Assembly (NCBI GenBank): GCA_017548425.1 | Contig: JAFZAB010000248.1 | Span: 1-43,001, forward strand | DNA from: Victivallales bacterium | GTDB taxonomy: Bacteria; Verrucomicrobiota; Lentisphaeria; Oligosphaerales; Oligosphaeraceae | Direction: 5' to 3' | Length of the DNA stretch: 43,001 nt | Shown here: positions 24,363 through 32,383 of the stretch, one piece after another | How the letters are laid out: every line of letters begins with the position of its first letter | How positions within the stretch are numbered: position 1 is the first letter of the stretch | Translations under genes and position numbers: made by a program | The notes under the pieces: model-generated | Databases searched by the model: none | What the model was told of the DNA's origin: nothing | The model's input: only the letters and a program-made list of their open reading frames with translations

Positions 24363-27300
24363 TACTTGCTCATCTGCTTGAAATAGTCTTCCACAAGACG
24401 GCGGTATTTCAATGGCGGCGCGAGCTGTGAACGCGACAGCTCGCGCTTTTTTTCCATCGTCAACCGTTGCAGATGTTCCGCCAGAATTTGGGTGGCCTGC
24501 TGGAGGTTGCGGAGGATGAATTGACCCGCCTCCGACGGCGATTCGCCGTTAAACGGAAGGCTCATATTTTCGCTTAACTCATTCAGGCGGTTGTCTTTAA
24601 GTTTTTCTCCAAGTTTCTGGAGATTCTGCTCTATCTGCTGACGGAGTTGCTCCATTCTGTCGCTGGCCTGCTGGCCTTCGCCTTCCATTGTTTGGGCGGT
24701 CTGACGGGCCTGTTGCTGCAATTTCTGCAACGCTTCGCGGAGCTCCTGCGCGGTCATATTTGGCATCTTGCCAGCGGCGGAATCAAGCTCCATGGCGAGA
24801 GCGGCGAGCAGATTGGAGGCATCCGTCTGCTCCTTCTCCGCACGATCGAACCGTTTGTATAGCAACGCGTTAAGAGCGCGTTGCTGAGCGGCGAGAATCT
24901 TCCGTTCGTCCATGTTGCGGACGGAATCGCGAAGCTCTTTCGCGACTTCTGGATACATTTGGTCCAACTGTTCGGCAGTGGCCTGCATGGCCCTGCGAAG
25001 CTGTTCGGCCTGTTCCTTCAGATCCTGTTGCTGTTGACGCGCTTGTTTCGTATCCTGTTGGGATACAGGTTCTTGCTGATTTTTGAATTCTCCCGACTGT
25101 TCGGCAGCATCCATCTGCCGTTTGCTCAAATCACGGGCCTGCTCCCCTAGCCGCCGCAACTGGTTGGCGGCGGCGGCCTGGATGGCGTCTTCGAGAACGC
25201 GAAGTGCTTCCATCTGAGCGGAATGCGCACGACCGCCATGGATCGCACCCGTACGGAGATCCTGCTTGCGCAACGCCTCCGCGCCATGCGCCATTTCAGC
25301 TGCCGCGCGGGCGATGGCTTCGCGGGCCATTGCGGCTTCCCTTATCGGACGAAGCGTCTTTTCCAAATCTTGCGTGTCATGGCCAAGCTCCTGCTGTTTG
25401 TCTGCAAGTCCCGACGCGACAGCATCTTGCGATGAAGCTGACGCATTGATAGACTCCTGCTTGGCGATTTGTCGCCGCAGAAGTTCGGCGGCCTCTTCCA
25501 ATTGCTTGGCAAGATCTGTTTGTTGTTGATTTTGATTGTCTTCCGACTTTTCGTCGCTCTTTTCCTGCTTATCCTGCGGCTTCTGCTGGCCTTTTCCTTC
25601 CTTTCCTTCCTTCGACTTCTTGCTCTTCATGGCATTGCGGAGAAGTTCGTTTTCGATTCTCACAAGATGCGTCAATGCACGCTCTTGCGGAATAGCGCTT
25701 TCCTCCAGAAGGGTGTCTTTGGCCAATCGCGCCGCGGCGTCCTCCGCCTTGATGGCAGCAGAAAATAATGTATTAAACGGTTCCGGCAACGTCACTTGAG
25801 TAAATTTGGATGGATCGTCGTCGTCTGATTCTTCTGCGGCGGAAGGCGTTTCGCCGTCCGTTTCCGGTTTGTTGGCGTCCATGATGGTTTTGCGCAATTC
25901 TTCCTTCAGTTTGTTTTCGCGGCGGGCGATTTCCAACTGGAGGTCAGGAAGGCCGCGCTGTAACTCATCTGTCTGGCGTGCACGATCTTGCGGCTGAAGC
26001 GAGAGCGTATCCCACGTCAGGCGGAGGAGCCTTTTGGCTTCTACAATCAAATCCGCAACGGACGTCCGCTTCTGGTCGCCGCTATCCGCGCCGTCGGCTT
26101 CAATTTCATCTTCATCCGGTTCGACCGTAATGAAAAACACTTCGCCACGAACCGTTTGATGGGTTGGTTCGCGATTATCTTCGACGAAAAAGACGCAAGA
26201 GAGCATATCGCCGTCCTTCAATTTCATGGCGGGAATGTCCCACAAGGCGTTGTGATCCCATGTCGTCTGCCAAGGTGTTCCGTCCTTATGTTCATTGAAG
26301 AGAACGACTTGCCGCTGAACGCCGTTGATCGTGAACTGAAGCCCGAACGTATTGAGACCGAAATCATCCGAAGCGGATGCGTCCAGTCGGACGCTGTCGA
26401 AAGAATGGATTTTGATATCGCCAGTCGGTTGCCGTTGTTCGAGCACGGGCTGAAGGTCTGGCTCGACGGTTATGCGGAACCACGGCGTCATCTTCTGATG
26501 GCCGTCATTGTCCGTCAAAACAATGCGTAGGTCATCCGTCTCCTTTAATATAAAAGAATGAATATCAAGCGGTTGCTTTTCCGATTTCGTGACGATAGCC
26601 TGCTTCGCCTCAACGGACGATGTCACGTCTATCGCGATGACGGAGCCTTCGATGACGGCGAAATCCTGCAAATCCGTGTAGGTGGCGGCAGGCTTGCCCG
26701 TGTAGGCCGGCGGCGTGACGGTAATCGTCAACGCCGTGATTTCCGGCGGATCGAAAATATTGAATGAAAACCACTTGGAGCGCAACGACGGGGAGCCGAC
26801 GCGATAGCGGACGGCGTTTTGCACATCGTAGAAAACAAAAGAAGAGGCATTGTCGTCCTCCGAATGGTGCATGGGATACCGCTGAGTCGCGCCATCACCA
26901 TCCACAATGTCAATCCAAATATCTTGTTCCCAGCGGTTTGCGCTGACGGTGATTTGCACATCGCTATGGCGCGGATATTCGTTTTCCGTCGTTTTGGCGA
27001 ATGCAAACGCGTTGCGGTTGGCGTGGAACCACTTGCGAGCGGCAGGCGTATGAATGGCGCCGACAGTGAAAATAACGGCGGCCAGCCCCCAGACAAGCGG
27101 CTTCGCCAAACGTAGCCGTTTATGGAACGTATCTTTCAGAATAAACGTGCTTTGGACACGGCGGTGGACATCCGCCAAAAGCCCTGCCTCCATGGGCCGC
27201 AACGGCTCTGAATCCGATTTCGCTTCCAATTCAACGGCGCAGATGAATGAATCCATGAGCTCCGGATGCACATGCTCCACATCCATCGCCAACGAATGGA

Positions 27301-27535
27301 CGGTCAGATGGCTGTTGGATATCTGCAAGTCTTTGATTATGTACAGGATGGCAATGACGATGGCAAACCAGCCGAGAATGGCGCAAGTCGTCTCCATCAG
27401 CGGATTCACCATGTTCAACACGCTCAATACAAGGAAGAAAAGCGACAGACACGACACGGCCTTCGAGACGGTTGTGAAGCAATGGATCCGTCTCAAGGCT
27501 TTGGCGATGGATTTCAGCGTGTCTGATAGCGGCAT
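24362..27535 (-). CDS. DUF4175-family membrane protein, glutamine-rich
   Basis: This 1057-residue protein has two hydrophobic helices near residues 25-75 and a third near 150-165, then a beta-rich part (about 185-480: HSDVQITVSANRWEQDIWIDIVDGDG, FDPPEITALTITVTPPAYTGKPAATYT) and a very long, charged, Gln/Ala-rich coiled-coil half (about 540-1057, for example KARQQQQDLKEQAEQLRRAMQATAEQLDQMYPE). This layout is that of DUF4175 proteins, known from alphaproteobacteria and PVC bacteria, of unknown function; in PVC genomes they are often near MoxR and DUF58 genes, none of which are seen here. It starts divergently from the V-ATPase operon. Confidence 0.8.
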   Translation of the reverse strand: MPLSDTLKSIAKALRRIHCFTTVSKAVSCLSLFFLVLSVLNMVNPLMETTCAILGWFAIVIAILYIIKDLQISNSHLTVHSLAMDVEHVHPELMDSFICAVELEAKSDSEPLRPMEAGLLADVHRRVQSTFILKDTFHKRLRLAKPLVWGLAAVIFTVGAIHTPAARKWFHANRNAFAFAKTTENEYPRHSDVQITVSANRWEQDIWIDIVDGDGATQRYPMHHSEDDNASSFVFYDVQNAVRYRVGSPSLRSKWFSFNIFDPPEITALTITVTPPAYTGKPAATYTDLQDFAVIEGSVIAIDVTSSVEAKQAIVTKSEKQPLDIHSFILKETDDLRIVLTDNDGHQKMTPWFRITVEPDLQPVLEQRQPTGDIKIHSFDSVRLDASASDDFGLNTFGLQFTINGVQRQVVLFNEHKDGTPWQTTWDHNALWDIPAMKLKDGDMLSCVFFVEDNREPTHQTVRGEVFFITVEPDEDEIEADGADSGDQKRTSVADLIVEAKRLLRLTWDTLSLQPQDRARQTDELQRGLPDLQLEIARRENKLKEELRKTIMDANKPETDGETPSAAEESDDDDPSKFTQVTLPEPFNTLFSAAIKAEDAAARLAKDTLLEESAIPQERALTHLVRIENELLRNAMKSKKSKEGKEGKGQQKPQDKQEKSDEKSEDNQNQQQTDLAKQLEEAAELLRRQIAKQESINASASSQDAVASGLADKQQELGHDTQDLEKTLRPIREAAMAREAIARAAAEMAHGAEALRKQDLRTGAIHGGRAHSAQMEALRVLEDAIQAAAANQLRRLGEQARDLSKRQMDAAEQSGEFKNQQEPVSQQDTKQARQQQQDLKEQAEQLRRAMQATAEQLDQMYPEVAKELRDSVRNMDERKILAAQQRALNALLYKRFDRAEKEQTDASNLLAALAMELDSAAGKMPNMTAQELREALQKLQQQARQTAQTMEGEGQQASDRMEQLRQQIEQNLQKLGEKLKDNRLNELSENMSLPFNGESPSEAGQFILRNLQQATQILAEHLQRLTMEKKRELSRSQLAPPLKYRRLVEDYFKQMSK

Positions 27536-27675
27536 GATGTGGTTGAATCGGTGTTAAACGGTTAATTTTTTATAATATACGTTGTGGTTTACCACAAAAA
27601 AACTATATTAATAGTTTTTGTGTGAAAAAAGTGGCGCGGTGTGTTTCGCCTGCGCCGCAGGAAAAGGAATAAACA
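27536..27675. promoter_or_regulatory. Divergent leader region of the V/A-ATPase operon with hairpins
   Basis: Contains TATAAT at 27571-27576, a palindromic hairpin TTGTGG/CCACAA (27582-27597) and a 9-bp-stem hairpin AAAAACTAT/ATAGTTTTT (27598-27619). The second hairpin ends in a T-run and resembles a leader terminator or an operator. A GGAAAAGGAA purine-rich site precedes the first ATPase gene. No -35 hexamer is obvious. Confidence 0.4.
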
Positions 27676-28008
27676 ATGGATGACATACTAAAACGATTGC
27701 TTGCGGTGGAGAAATCTGCGCAGGAAGTAACGGACGCCGCAGAAAAAAAGGCGCAAGAGCTTCGTGCGCAGGCTCGTCGCGAAGCGAGCGAGCTGGAGGA
27801 AAAAGCGCAGGCTGATCTGATCCGCGAGCATGAAAATGTCATCGCGGAGAAGCTTCAGGCGGCGCGGGATGAACGCGACCGCCGTTTGGCGGAGGCGGAC
27901 AAAGAGATGGCGAGCAAGGCGGCGGCGTTCTCGAAGAAGATCGCGGGCCGTCTGGACGCCGTCGTGCAGGCGTTGGTTTTTGGCGGGGAAGAGGCCGCCG
28001 CCAAGTAG
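27676..28008 (+). CDS. ntpF: V/A-type ATPase subunit G/H (peripheral stalk)
   Basis: A 110-residue, almost entirely coiled-coil protein (DAAEKKAQELRAQARREASELEEKAQADLIREHENVIAEKL), the expected form of the peripheral-stalk subunit called G or H (NtpF in Enterococcus numbering). It pairs with subunit E in the stator that holds the catalytic head against the rotor. It is the first gene of the nine-gene ATPase operon. Sequence identity in this subunit is low across bacteria, so the assignment leans on position, length and coiled-coil pattern. Confidence 0.8.
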   Translation: MDDILKRLLAVEKSAQEVTDAAEKKAQELRAQARREASELEEKAQADLIREHENVIAEKLQAARDERDRRLAEADKEMASKAAAFSKKIAGRLDAVVQALVFGGEEAAAK

Positions 28009-28069
28009 GAAGTCTTTCAGCCATAACAAGTTAACGAATCATCATCAACCGTTTTCGTAGTCGTCCATC

Positions 28070-29092
28070 ATGCAGAAGCCAGTCATCAACGCCAGTTACG
28101 ATTTCCTTTTCGCGAAATTGCATGGCCTGTGGGCGAATGCCGCGAAAGAGGACCGGCTGACGCAGTTGATCAATTGCGGAACGGAAGAAGAACTGTTTCG
28201 TCTGCTGGGCGAACACGGCGTTGATGTCTTACAGCGTAACTTGTTCCACCGCAACTTATTGTTGCGTGAAATCCATTCGCTGGCCAGCATCGCCGCGCAG
28301 CTGGACCAGCAGACGGCGGACTTCTATCGCGCGTTCTACGAACGCACGTATTTCGAGAATGTGAAAGTGCTGTTGCACTATCGGTTCTTTCCCGAACGCG
28401 AAGTGGCCATCGACCAACTGCTCGTGCCGATTCCAGGATTACCGGAAATCCATGCGACGGAAATTCTTAAGCAAGATTCGACGGATGATTTCCTACAAGC
28501 GATGCAACCGGCGTTGTATCCTGCGGAAATCGAAGCTGCTGTGCGGAAGTTAGCGGATGACAAAGACATCAAATCGGCGGAAAGCGAGTTTGACAAACTA
28601 GCCTACCGCCATCTTCTGCTCCATGCTGAACGGACGCCGATGGGTGTCCGAACTGCCTGCACGGCGTTGGTGAAGTTGGAGATCGACATCGTCAACTTGT
28701 GCATGCTGATGCGCATCATTCGCACATATCATCTTGATGAAGAGGAAGTTAAGGCGATGTGGATACATGGGGGGACGATATCGACGGAATCGCTGTCGTC
28801 GCTGTCCGGATTGAAAACGCTGTCCGAACTCGTGGCGAAACTGCCGCCGACATTCCGCGAACCGCTGCGGCCGTTCACGGAAGCGGAGCTGTATGTATCT
28901 GAAAACACGTTGTGGAAGCTGCTTTACAAGCAGGTGAAACGATATTTTGCGGATTACAACCACATGGAGCTGTCCATCGTGGCATTTCCGTTTTTGCGGC
29001 ATTTCGAGTCGCTGAACATCGGACGGATCTACCAAGGGATCCGTTTCGGGATGCGGCCACGCGATGTGCAGGACATGATGATTTGTTCATAA
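28070..29092 (+). CDS. ntpC: V/A-type ATPase subunit C (central stalk socket)
   Basis: Subunit C (d in eukaryotes) is the funnel-shaped socket linking the central stalk to the membrane ring. The 340-residue length and all-helical pattern fit. Diagnostic fragments include YDFLFAKLHGLWANA at the N-terminus, FYRAFYERTYFENVKVLLHYRF in the first repeat, and a C-terminal LRHFESLNIGRIYQGIRFGM that resembles the family's end (ENI..I..G...G). It lies between the G-type subunit and subunit I, an order different from the Enterococcus operon. No strong ribosome-binding site precedes the start. Confidence 0.85.
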   Translation: MQKPVINASYDFLFAKLHGLWANAAKEDRLTQLINCGTEEELFRLLGEHGVDVLQRNLFHRNLLLREIHSLASIAAQLDQQTADFYRAFYERTYFENVKVLLHYRFFPEREVAIDQLLVPIPGLPEIHATEILKQDSTDDFLQAMQPALYPAEIEAAVRKLADDKDIKSAESEFDKLAYRHLLLHAERTPMGVRTACTALVKLEIDIVNLCMLMRIIRTYHLDEEEVKAMWIHGGTISTESLSSLSGLKTLSELVAKLPPTFREPLRPFTEAELYVSENTLWKLLYKQVKRYFADYNHMELSIVAFPFLRHFESLNIGRIYQGIRFGMRPRDVQDMMICS

Positions 29093-29119
29093 CCATAGGC
29101 CATTCAAACAGATAAAGCC

Positions 29120-30715
29120 ATGTTCAAACCCGTAGAAATGTGCAAGATCAACGTCTTGGTGCTGAATAAGCATCTGACGGAAACGACGCGGAAGCTAGGC
29201 GGCAAAGGCAGCCTGCATCTAGTCGATGCGGTCGCCCAGTCGGAATCGCATCTTCTGAATAGTGTGGATGACGAACACGATAAGTCTGCTCTCCGTCAGC
29301 TTCTGGAGAAGGCGGATTCGCTGATCCGCAAGCTCGGCGTTGATGAAAACGGCGACGTCCCGTCGATGGACGATTTGGGCGAAGAGGAAATCGCCGCCCG
29401 TCTGGACAAAATCGTCGCTGACAGCAAAGGCGCGGATGATGCAGATAAGTTATTGAAGCTGAAGGAAGAACATGGCGGCGAATTGCTGTTTATCCGCTCG
29501 CAATTGAACGCTCTTCTTTCCATGGACGAAGCGCGGAAGCATTTTGGACAACTGTCGCATCTGTCGTGCATTTCCGGCTGGGCGCCGAAGACGGAGGTCG
29601 ATGGCATCCGCCAGATTGTCGATGAGGCGACGAATGGCACGGGAATAGTCGAAGTGATTGAAGCGGAGGATGATGCGTTGGTAAAAGCAGGCGTGGAAAG
29701 CGTGCCTGTGAAATTTCAAAACGGCCCGTTGCTCCGTCCATTCCAGATGCTGATTTCCAATTTCGGCATGCCGCGCTACAACGAACTGGATCCGACGATT
29801 TTCGTCGGAATCACCTTTGTGTTGATGTTCGGCTTCATGTTCGGCGATATCGGTCAAGGCTTGGTCTTGCTTCTAGTCGGATTGTTTATGAAGTTCTCCA
29901 AGAAGAAGTTCGATGAAACGATTCGCGACGCAGGCGTGCTGCTGTCGTTCTGCGGATTGAGCGCGATCGTGTTCGGTTTCTTCTACGGCTCCATTTTCGG
30001 CTACGAACATCTGATTCATCATCTGTGGGTGAATCCGCTGAAGATGGATATCGCTGAAGGAAGCTTGCTTAGCGACATCCATCGGTTGCTGTTGACGGCA
30101 ATCGGCATGGGCGTCGTGTTCACGTCCGTCGCGATTATCATCAATATCATCAACCATTTTATGACGAAGCATGTCTATGAAGGGATTTTTGACAAATTTG
30201 GCCTTCTCGGGCTGATTTTCTACTGGAGCGCTTTGGCGACGGGCCTGTGGATGGTCATCAAAGGCTCAATCGCGACATGGCAGATTGTTCTCATCGTCAC
30301 GCCGCTGGTACTGCTGTTCATCAAAGAGCCGTTGCACAACCTGTTGCACAAGCACGGGTTGTTCCATGGCGAGAGTCCGTTCGGCATCCTGTTAGAGGGC
30401 GTTCTCGACCTGATGGAGACGTTCACGGGCTACATGAGCGGTACGGTGTCGTTCATCCGTGTGGGTGCGTTCGCGATTTCACACGCGGCGCTGTGCATGG
30501 CGGTGTTTCTAATTGTCGGGATGCTGTCCAAACTGCCTCTCAGTTCGCTGTGGCAGGCCATCATCATCGTCGTTGGCAACGTGATTGTCATTGCGTTTGA
30601 AGGCATGGTCGCCGGAATCCAGTGCATCCGTCTGGAGTACTACGAATTGTTCGGCAAGTATTTCTCCAGCGAGGGCGTCGAATATAAACCGTTCAGTCTG
30701 GCAAATAAGAAGTAA
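29120..30715 (+). CDS. ntpI: V/A-type ATPase subunit I (membrane stator, a-type)
   Basis: Subunit I forms the stator half-channels against the c-ring. The 531-residue protein has a soluble N-terminal half with coiled-coil (about 1-220) and a C-terminal domain with seven to eight hydrophobic helices, including FVGITFVLMFGFMFGDIGQGLVLLLVGL and FYGSIFGYEHLIH, which are characteristic of this family. The later helix SGTVSFIRVGAFAISHAALCMAVFLIV carries the essential arginine (FIR) expected in the half-channel. It is short compared with some bacterial versions (600-660), the soluble domain being reduced. Confidence 0.93.
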   Translation: MFKPVEMCKINVLVLNKHLTETTRKLGGKGSLHLVDAVAQSESHLLNSVDDEHDKSALRQLLEKADSLIRKLGVDENGDVPSMDDLGEEEIAARLDKIVADSKGADDADKLLKLKEEHGGELLFIRSQLNALLSMDEARKHFGQLSHLSCISGWAPKTEVDGIRQIVDEATNGTGIVEVIEAEDDALVKAGVESVPVKFQNGPLLRPFQMLISNFGMPRYNELDPTIFVGITFVLMFGFMFGDIGQGLVLLLVGLFMKFSKKKFDETIRDAGVLLSFCGLSAIVFGFFYGSIFGYEHLIHHLWVNPLKMDIAEGSLLSDIHRLLLTAIGMGVVFTSVAIIINIINHFMTKHVYEGIFDKFGLLGLIFYWSALATGLWMVIKGSIATWQIVLIVTPLVLLFIKEPLHNLLHKHGLFHGESPFGILLEGVLDLMETFTGYMSGTVSFIRVGAFAISHAALCMAVFLIVGMLSKLPLSSLWQAIIIVVGNVIVIAFEGMVAGIQCIRLEYYELFGKYFSSEGVEYKPFSLANKK

Positions 30716-30759
30716 TTGATTTTACCATATATAGAAAACAACCCAAAGGAGTCATCAAG

Positions 30760-31110
30760 ATGAAAATGAACAAAGTGAGATTTAACCGTATCGCGAACAT
30801 CGCACGGATCTCCGTATTGTCGATCCCGCTTATTGCCAGCGCGTTGATGGCGGAGCCTGCGGCGGAAGGCGCCGCTGTCGCCGCGAGCACGGGCGATTAT
30901 GCAACCGTCGCGAAATACATCGCCATCGCGTTGATCATGGTATGCGGCAGTCTGGCGGCCTCCATGGCTGTCAGCAAGGTCGGTACCGCCGCCATGGGCG
31001 CCGCGGCCGAGAAGCCGGAAGTGCTGTCGAAGGCCATCATCTACGTCGGTCTTGGCGAAGGTATCGCCCTGTTCGGATTTCTGATCGCCTTCTTCATGCT
31101 GAACAAGTAA
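30760..31110 (+). CDS. ntpK: V/A-type ATPase subunit K (c-ring proteolipid) with leader
   Basis: The 116-residue product carries a leader (about residues 1-31, basic then VLSIPLIASALMA) that looks like a cleavable signal peptide ending ALMA/EP, as known for Thermus-type proteolipids, then a single helical hairpin. Helix 1 is KYIAIALIMVCGSLAASMAVS and helix 2 is IIYVGLGEGIALFGFLIAFFML with the ion-carrying Glu in LGEGIA. The Gln in helix 1 and Ser/Thr neighbours typical of sodium-binding rings are not seen, so proton coupling is more likely (inference). A strong AAGGAG site precedes it. Confidence 0.92.
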   Translation: MKMNKVRFNRIANIARISVLSIPLIASALMAEPAAEGAAVAASTGDYATVAKYIAIALIMVCGSLAASMAVSKVGTAAMGAAAEKPEVLSKAIIYVGLGEGIALFGFLIAFFMLNK

Positions 31111-31123
31111 TGGACATCCATAA

Positions 31124-31453
31124 ATGTCTGCGTATCATATCATAGGAGATAAGGACACGGTGCTTGGATACCGTTTCGCAGGCGTCTCCGGCGATGTCGT
31201 CGAAGACGCCGAGCAGGCGAAAACGGCATTCGAAAACGCCTTGAACGATTCCGGCATCACCGTCCTGCTCGTGACGGAAGCGGTGGAGGATATGATTCCG
31301 GACATGGTGATGAAGCATCGGATGGCCTCAATACCGCCGTATCTGGCGGTCGTGCAGGACATCTGGGGGCCGCGCGGCGGACGAAAGTCGTTGCAGGAAC
31401 TGATCAACGAAGCCGTCGGAATCCGTATCTCGTCGGATGAAGAGAAGCAGTGA
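31124..31453 (+). CDS. ntpG: V/A-type ATPase subunit F
   Basis: The 109-residue product matches the small central-stalk subunit F (NtpG in Enterococcus numbering): it starts MSAYHIIGDKDTVLGYRFAGVSG, the signature of the family, and continues with GITVLLVTEAVEDMI and IPPYLAVVQDIWGPRGG. It helps regulate rotation. The TGA stop lies within the first unit of a GTGATTA/GTGGTTA array, which separates this gene from the E gene by 142 bases in the middle of the operon. Confidence 0.93.
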   Translation: MSAYHIIGDKDTVLGYRFAGVSGDVVEDAEQAKTAFENALNDSGITVLLVTEAVEDMIPDMVMKHRMASIPPYLAVVQDIWGPRGGRKSLQELINEAVGIRISSDEEKQ

Positions 31454-31503
31454 TTAGTGGTTAGTGGTTAGTTTAGTGGTTAGTGATTAGTGGTCAGTGG
31501 CTA
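31450..31503. repeat. GTGGTTA heptamer array inside the ATPase operon
   Basis: Units GTGATTA, GTGGTTA, GTGGTTA, a 5-bp GTTTA, GTGGTTA, GTGATTA, GTGGTCA, GTGGCTA. The stop codon of the F subunit gene is bases 2-4 of the first unit. Confidence 0.85.
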
Positions 31504-31509
31504 GAAAGA

Positions 31510-31585
31510 CGCGAAGCGGCATCCGCCCGCAGGGCGTGATCATTCGTAACCGCAGGTAAGCGACCGTAGGGAGCGCAACCAGCGG
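31510..31585. repeat. Multi-hairpin REP-like element, copy 2
   Basis: Shares with 20968-21035, in the same order, GCGAAGCGGC, CGCCCG-AGGGCG (here CGCCCGCAGGGCG, 31524-31536), TTCGTAACC, AAGCGACCGTAG and AACCAGCGG. Stems are less perfect than in copy 1. It lies between the F and E genes of the ATPase operon, just upstream of the E start. Confidence 0.7.
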
Positions 31586-31595
31586 ATCAAACAAC

Positions 31596-32216
31596 ATGAA
31601 AATGAATCAAGAAGATAAACTGAAACAGGAACTTTTGGCAGATGCCGACGCGCAAGCGGCGGAAATCATCGCCCGCGCCCAGGAGGAGGCGGACAAGATG
31701 ATTGCGCAGGCGCGTCAGAACGCGGCGGAAAAGCGCGAAGCGCGTCTTGCCGCCGCTGCGGAGGAGGCCGAAAAGCAGTGTCGGTCGATTTTCGCGGATA
31801 TCGATCTGGAGACGAGCCGCCGCTGGCTGCGGAAACAAGAGTCGTGCATCGACGAACTGTTGCAAACGGCGTTGGCGAAAGCGGACAAAGCGGAAGGTTT
31901 CGACCGCGCGGCATCACTTGCATCGCTCGCGAAAGAGGCGTTGGCCGCCATTGGCGACCGCGACTGTGCGGTATCGTTCAATCCTGCGGATGAAGCGATT
32001 GTGACACGTGATTGGCTCCAGAAGCTGTCGCGTGAGATATATCCCGGTTCGACAAGCGTTTACGTGCTGAAGGCCGATCCGTCAATAGACGGCGGCATCG
32101 TCTTGGAGACGAAGGACGGCGCACGGCAGGTCGATAATTCCTACAAAACACGCCTTCAGCGCATGAAAGACAGCCTGCGGTTGGTTGCGATTAGTGATTC
32201 TGACGAAAAGGATTGA
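31596..32216 (+). CDS. ntpE: V/A-type ATPase subunit E (peripheral stalk)
   Basis: Subunit E is the stator stalk that binds the top of the A3B3 head. The 206-residue protein has a long N-terminal helix (DKLKQELLADADAQAAEIIARAQEEADKMIAQARQNAAEKREARLAAAAEEAEKQ) that would pair with the G-type subunit, and a globular C-terminal half including SSYKTRLQRMKDSLRLV-like residues (DNSYKTRLQRMKDSLR) expected for the family (N..F..R). Length is close to the usual 190-210. It follows a repeat-rich gap and has only a weak purine-rich site upstream. Confidence 0.85.
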   Translation: MKMNQEDKLKQELLADADAQAAEIIARAQEEADKMIAQARQNAAEKREARLAAAAEEAEKQCRSIFADIDLETSRRWLRKQESCIDELLQTALAKADKAEGFDRAASLASLAKEALAAIGDRDCAVSFNPADEAIVTRDWLQKLSREIYPGSTSVYVLKADPSIDGGIVLETKDGARQVDNSYKTRLQRMKDSLRLVAISDSDEKD

Positions 32217-32230
32217 AGGGGTGGTTTTCT

Positions 32231-32293
32231 GACGTGAGACGAGAAACATGAGACGAGAGAGGCTAAACGTTAGACGGAAGACGAGAGACGGGT
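32231..32293. repeat. Degenerate GACGAGA heptamer array
   Basis: Nine contiguous 7-bp units: GACGTGA, GACGAGA, AACATGA, GACGAGA, GAGGCTA, AACGTTA, GACGGAA, GACGAGA, GACGGGT, directly downstream of the E gene. The variation between units suggests age or loose constraint. Confidence 0.65.
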
Positions 32294-32315
32294 AATGACA
32301 AAATATTTGCTTTTT

Positions 32316-32364
32316 GCATTGAGCATTAAGCATTAAGCATTAAGCATTGAGCATTAAGCATTAA
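32316..32364. repeat. GCATTAA heptamer array
   Basis: Seven units: GCATTGA, GCATTAA x3, GCATTGA, GCATTAA x2. It lies between the E and A subunit genes, separate in sequence from the GACGAGA array 23 bases before it. Confidence 0.9.
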
Positions 32365-32383
32365 TGCCATATAGAGGATTCTG

